A stretch of DNA of 64,000 bases from contig CM052360.1 of NCBI GenBank assembly GCA_028551475.1, positions 12,016,501-12,080,500 on the forward strand. Reading direction: 5' to 3'. Below are positions 63,801 through 64,000 of this stretch, piece after piece. The notes under the pieces were generated by a model. That model saw nothing but the letters and a program-made list of their open reading frames with translations, searched no databases and was not told the origin of the DNA. The DNA is from Casuarina equisetifolia. Lineage: Eukaryota > Streptophyta > Magnoliopsida > Fagales > Casuarinaceae. Made by a program: the position numbers and the translations under genes. The stretch's first letter is position 1, and each line of letters begins with the position of its first letter.

Positions 63801-64000
63801 TTAGCCACAATATTCCAAAGGCATTTTTTCCTTGAAAATAGTTTTACGCTAACGGATGCACATTATGACAAAGGAATTGTTCACTGCACATACTTCTGAC
63901 GTTGCCGGGTTTGCTGTAAATTTTGGTAGCTTTTATTCAAGTATTCTTCATTTACGGTTTCCTAAATGAAAGGAATCGGTTACTTATGCCCAACTTTTTA

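Overview
The window is nuclear DNA of a flowering plant, most likely a dicot. The evidence is multi-exon genes with GT-AG introns, long AT-rich introns and intergenic DNA, predicted plastid-targeted proteins, and families typical of land plants (plastid beta-amylase, AMT1, CtpA, a C2 plus class-3 lipase). I saw no rRNA, tRNA, CRISPR or bacterial operon structure. The species cannot be named from the sequence alone.

Layout, left to right. 5-2405 (+): a complete plastid beta-amylase of the BAM1 type. 3894-4455 (+): an 87-residue KIN/COR-like hydrophilic stress protein with a CRT/DRE upstream. 5174-20224 (+): an 18-exon, 871-residue chloroplast C2-domain class-3 lipase resembling heat-inducible HIL1. 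21319-23331: a decayed Ty3/gypsy retroelement with very short terminal repeats. 23332-28015: a long gene-poor stretch. 28016-28204 (-): a 62-residue protein whose C-terminus matches the COP9 signalosome small subunit CSN9/CSNAP. 28942-31065 (+): a 296-residue predicted plastid membrane protein of unknown function. 31405-31695 (-): an orphan 96-codon ORF. 32343-39296 (-): a 540-residue lumenal carboxyl-terminal processing protease (CtpA type). 41596-43068 (-): an intronless AMT1 ammonium transporter. 43069-48068: AT-rich intergenic DNA with a hairpin element and a diverged tandem duplication. 48069-60429 (-): a 15-exon DEAD-box helicase of the RH13/DDX24/Mak5 type. 60823 onward (+): a HAD-superfamily hydrolase, cut by the window end, containing a tandemly duplicated exon.

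The genes are independently transcribed and do not form one pathway. Several act in the chloroplast (starch breakdown, galactolipid remodelling, D1 maturation, probably the unknown membrane protein). The helicase and the HAD gene are divergent and share a promoter of under 400 bp.

Exon boundaries were placed by hand from GT/AG signals, reading-frame phase and remembered family sequence. They close in frame for every gene except one junction in the helicase (exon 2 to 3), which is left open. The most interesting observation is the exon-3 duplication in the HAD gene: both copies keep intact splice sites and identical phase, and including both would break the frame, so they could be mutually exclusive exons. 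I found no clearly new multi-gene system.
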